A program made the translations under genes and the position numbers. 64,000 nt of DNA from Streblospio benedicti (taxonomy: Eukaryota > Annelida > Polychaeta > Spionida > Spionidae). Below the pieces are notes generated by a model. The model made no database searches and was not told the origin of the DNA. It saw only the letters and a program-made list of their open reading frames with translations. Of this stretch, positions 60,761-64,000 are shown one piece after another; positions within the stretch are counted from its first letter, which is position 1; the number at the start of each line of letters is the position of its first letter. The stretch lies in contig CM032663.1 of the NCBI GenBank assembly GCA_019095985.1, positions 18,912,504 through 18,976,503 on the forward strand, written 5' to 3'.

Positions 60761-61267
60761 CTCGGGGGGGTACTTCCATAGTCGCCCTATACGGCATGTG
60801 CCACTGATAGGGGTCACCTTTTTCAACCCCGCAGTTTCACTAGGGGTCACCTTTTCCACCACTCAGTTTCACTAGGGGTCACCTTTTCCACCACTCAGTT
60901 TCACTAGGGGCCACCTTGACCACCACTCAGTTTCACTAGGAGTCATGATTTCAACATTCCAGCCAGTTTCACTAAGGAAGGTTCAATATCGAGGTTCAAA
61001 ATCTAGCTCTCTTTTCATATGATTTTGCATTATTGAGCCATAAAAAGCATAAAAGGTAAATATAAGTTGTAGAAAATCTTGTTTTCATTACAGTATCACA
61101 TAGAATAATACCCCATGGGATAATACCTCATTGTTTTCATCCGGTGGTTTCACTAGGGGTATCATTTTCATAGTTTCACTGGTTTCACTAATGGGGTATG
61201 ATTTTGGACCTTCAGTACGTGGTACCTCCCAACCCATTCACCCCTGAAGTACCCCCCCCCCCCCGAG
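60761..61267. mobile_element. MITE with CTCGGGGGGGTACTTC ends and internal 32-bp minisatellite
   Basis: The left end is CTCGGGGGGGTACTTCC; the right end is its complement, with the C run lengthened to 14. CTAGAACA lies immediately left (60753-60760) and again at 61278-61285, separated from the right end by a 10-bp G-rich stretch, so it is probably an 8-bp target duplication. Inside, a 32-bp unit (CAGTTTCACTAGGGGTCACC then TTTTCCACCACT) is repeated about four times at 60830-60960, and looser CACTAGGGGT/TTTCACT words recur near 61150-61190. No coding sequence. Confidence 0.75.
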
Positions 61268-61285
61268 GGGAGGGGGGCTAGAACA

Positions 61286-63438
61286 GCAATGGCAGTACTA
61301 CTTCTATACTACCTCTTTAATGCCAAAAACTCACAAAGACTTTAGGGATCAATGTCTGTGCAGTGCGGCGAGAGCACGCCAACAGAAAGGCAAAAGTACT
61401 ATTTATTTGATACAGTACGAAGGCAATAGGTGAAGTTGCAAAACTTCCTTTATGGCCAATTTAAGAATTGGCCTGACCGTAGGAAGGTAGTATATACTAT
61501 ACAACCAGAACGGGATTACGTAGACAGTACATTTACTAGTCTCCGCAAACCCGACAAAGATTAGTCAAAATGTCAACACGGCTGGTTGTGCTCTAGGCGT
61601 TAGGCTTTGCTGAGCGCGTTCCTCTTATCATATGCGCGTATGGGTATCTATTTATTTATTTGTTTGTTTGTTTATTTTTGTGGGTGTACATAATACATTA
61701 GTATTGCATTTGGTAGTTTATATAGAAAAACATCGGTGAGTTCTCATGGAAGGTAGAGCTCCCTAATCCCGAACGTTCGATCCAAAAGTTCCATCCATTT
61801 TACTCCCGGGCCATGGGGGGTCACGCGGCGGGAGCATGCGTTTGGTCCGACACTGTGGACTGTACGAACTATTCAGAAAGTTGGACTACCAAATTATCAT
61901 CTCCTTTGATTGGTCGGGTGGGTACCAACATGAACGTGAATGTTTATGGTTACCATGTCTAACATTGGGATCATGCTTATAAAACGTGCACCCCTTCAGC
62001 TGACCCCCTCAAAAAAGGGCTATTAATAGAAATATGTGTACTCAAATGGGTGATTCAACAATGGGTCAACTTTCTGCACAACATAGGCTCACTATTTAAT
62101 GCCAGAATTATTTGAACAGTAGTAGATGGTTGGACACTTAATTGGTATCTGTATGGACAACTAATGTTCAGCACAAATAGTTCCACATTTCATAACAAGT
62201 GCAAATATTGATATGTGTGCTCAAATTAGATTCATTACCCTCAAGCTCATTTAGAAATGACTATAATATAACGGCATTATTAGTATAGCGCCGAGTTGAT
62301 TGTCTTTTCCCAAACATTGGATACAGTCAAACAGTTGGGGTGCAGGGGGTGGGGATCTGGGTGGGGAGCAGTGGTGCCTACTAAAAATCTACAATTACTT
62401 GTGACAAAGGCAATACTTTTTTCTTATTTGTAATTTAAGTGGCGAAAGCTTCCTCTACAATAATAAAATATATAGTAATACGGCCTACTCAGCTGTAGCC
62501 TCGCCGCAGGTAAGATGTACAGAGCCAGGATGCTAGGCCGTACGTCATTAAGTGCAGTAAAAGCTATAGACAAGGGGGAAACGTACTGCCAAAATGCGGA
62601 TGTGCCCCTGGCTTTAAGTTACATTGAAAAACTGCATGCATGCATATTTTATTGCCGTTCCTTATAAAATTAAAAGGCACATGGTTCAGTCCTAACCTTA
62701 TTATTATACCGCCTAGAGATGAGTGCACATGATGCACACTGGCCCGGTTGACATTACCAGACCTTTCAATATCGCATCCAATCGCCGGGACACGGCCACG
62801 TCACGACTAAGTAAACATGCGAGTCACGTTGTCGGCCACGAGTTTTGGTGAGCAATTTCATAAGCAACAAAAATATTGTCATTATGTCGCCAGCACGCTT
62901 GGTGTGCCTCGGGCCTTAACCCACATCGACCTTGACCGTTTATGTAATACCACAGCTCAATTACTTATTTAAAAGGTTCCAAAATATTTTAGTGACCAGA
63001 GATTAATGAAGTAGCGTTGCATACGCGTGAAGTTCTATTAAACTACTTGTATGTTGAGTGAATTCATACAGCCGTAATGCAGGTATTGCATGGTCACAAC
63101 CACCTGTTCAGTAGCAAATATAGTTTTCTGCGTTCAGCTGTACATTAGAAAGTTACCTTCACTTTATGCTAGTGCATCATTGTGTATGAACACACATTAA
63201 TGGAGTTGGTGGTGCATGGAGAAAATTATTTTGAAAGTTAACATATAAACATACAGGTAGAAAACAGAGACAGTCGCCCGTCAGTGTTGGGCGGTGGGGC
63301 ATTTTAAAGTTTAGTCTGACGGTGTAGTGTATAAATAATTAACCTGGATTATCAATTGCGTTGGAATCTTTAAATCGGATGCTACCTTGATCTGTTTTGA
63401 CCAGCTTCATTTTTTTTGACTGACTATATAAAATTTTA
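61286..63438. other. Intergenic upstream of the channel gene
   Basis: Contains a TTTATTTG microsatellite near 61650-61677 and G-rich runs near 62337-62370. No other gene was recognised. The channel promoter should lie toward the 3' side. Confidence 0.4.
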
Positions 63439-63920
63439 ATGATGGGAGCTTCTAATGAAAAGCTGAAGTTTGAGTTTGTAAACTTCTCTAAGTCTACAAC
63501 TCTTCATGGCGTGACACACATCACTGATAAAGATAATGGGATATTTAAGAGGTAACTAGCCTTTTTTTATTGTAGCTTATATCGTTAAAAGTATTCCAGT
63601 TTTAGATATATGTGTGAATTGCACTTATATAATATATTATGGTGAATCATTTCGCTAATTAAATATCTAATCAACAGAACTTTAATATTGTGGAAATGCA
63701 TTAATTTCCTGTCGCTATATATTAGAATCAACGATAACTGGCTGTTTCAGAATATTTTGGACGCTGTATTTCTTGTTGTTCCTTGGAGTCTATTGTTACT
63801 TCTTGAGCGGAACTCTCATGAGTTACTTCAACTATGAAACGACCACATCTTTGGACTTTAAGACAACGAACAATCTAAGTTTTCCCAGCATCACCATCTG
63901 TAACTTTAACATGGCTAAAC
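63439..63920 (+). CDS. DEG/ENaC (ASIC-like) sodium channel, first two exons; gene continues beyond window
   Basis: Exon 1, 63439-63551, starts with ATG ATG and encodes the cytosolic N-terminus with FSKSTTLHGVTHI, holding the His-Gly gating motif conserved in DEG/ENaC channels. Exon 2, 63751-63920, encodes the first membrane helix (RIFWTLYFLLFLGVYCYFL) and the start of the extracellular domain, with FPSITICNFN matching the family's FPxVTxCN motif. Junctions: AG/GTAACT, TTTCAG and GTAAGT, in phase. The donor at 63921 shows that the gene continues past 64000. Family members are trimeric, amiloride-sensitive Na+ channels gated by acid, peptides or force; the ligand here cannot be told. Confidence 0.9.
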
Positions 63921-64000
63921 GTAAGTTCTTATTGTACGCTGATTTCCCTACACGCAATTTCATTGTCTGTGTATAGTACTGGTGTGCTGTTTTGAGCTAT

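Overview
The window looks like AT-rich nuclear DNA from an invertebrate animal. Genes have small GT-AG exons, long introns and large repeat-filled intergenic spaces, and there are two 100-base assembly gaps (7608-7707 and 59552-59651). The gene content (cytochrome P450s of the CYP2 and CYP3 clans, an IgGFc-binding-domain membrane protein, a DEG/ENaC channel, a dynein light chain) fits a marine deuterostome such as a hemichordate, echinoderm or amphioxus, or a lophotrochozoan. The sequence alone does not fix the species.

Layout. 1-10 kb is intergenic, with a truncated LINE and a tRNA-headed SINE meeting tail-to-tail at a (CTT)n/(GAA)n tract, plus a 508-bp MITE. 10.4-16.2 kb (minus) holds a six-exon gene for a signal-peptide, IgGFc-binding-like, single-pass membrane protein; its exon phases join into one 580-codon frame. 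17-47 kb is essentially a transposon graveyard. It contains a fold-back element with CACGGTG ends and a 5-bp target duplication; a tandem array of a double-headed tRNA-derived SINE; a decayed repeat island; a Helitron-like repeat carrying nested fold-backs; a 1.6-kb hAT-like element with GC-rich GCGGGA ends and a perfect 8-bp target duplication; a 4.2-kb element with ~340-bp inverted repeats and remains of an unclassified multi-domain protein; two PIF/Harbinger-like MITEs; and a second LINE fragment.

47.9-57.2 kb holds two P450 genes on the plus strand. The first (CYP2 clan) has an abnormal I-helix and several frame breaks and looks like a pseudogene. The second (CYP3 clan) is intact in exons 2-12 and has an unusual insert of about 130 residues before the I-helix, part of which could be an in-frame, removable intron. 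58.2-59.5 kb holds a divergent DYNLL-type dynein light chain with an N-terminal extension. 60.8-61.3 kb is a MITE with a 32-bp minisatellite. The window ends inside the first two exons of a DEG/ENaC (ASIC-like) channel gene.

Apart from the adjacent P450s there is no sign that neighbouring genes act together. No prokaryotic systems, CRISPR arrays or functional tRNA/rRNA genes were seen.
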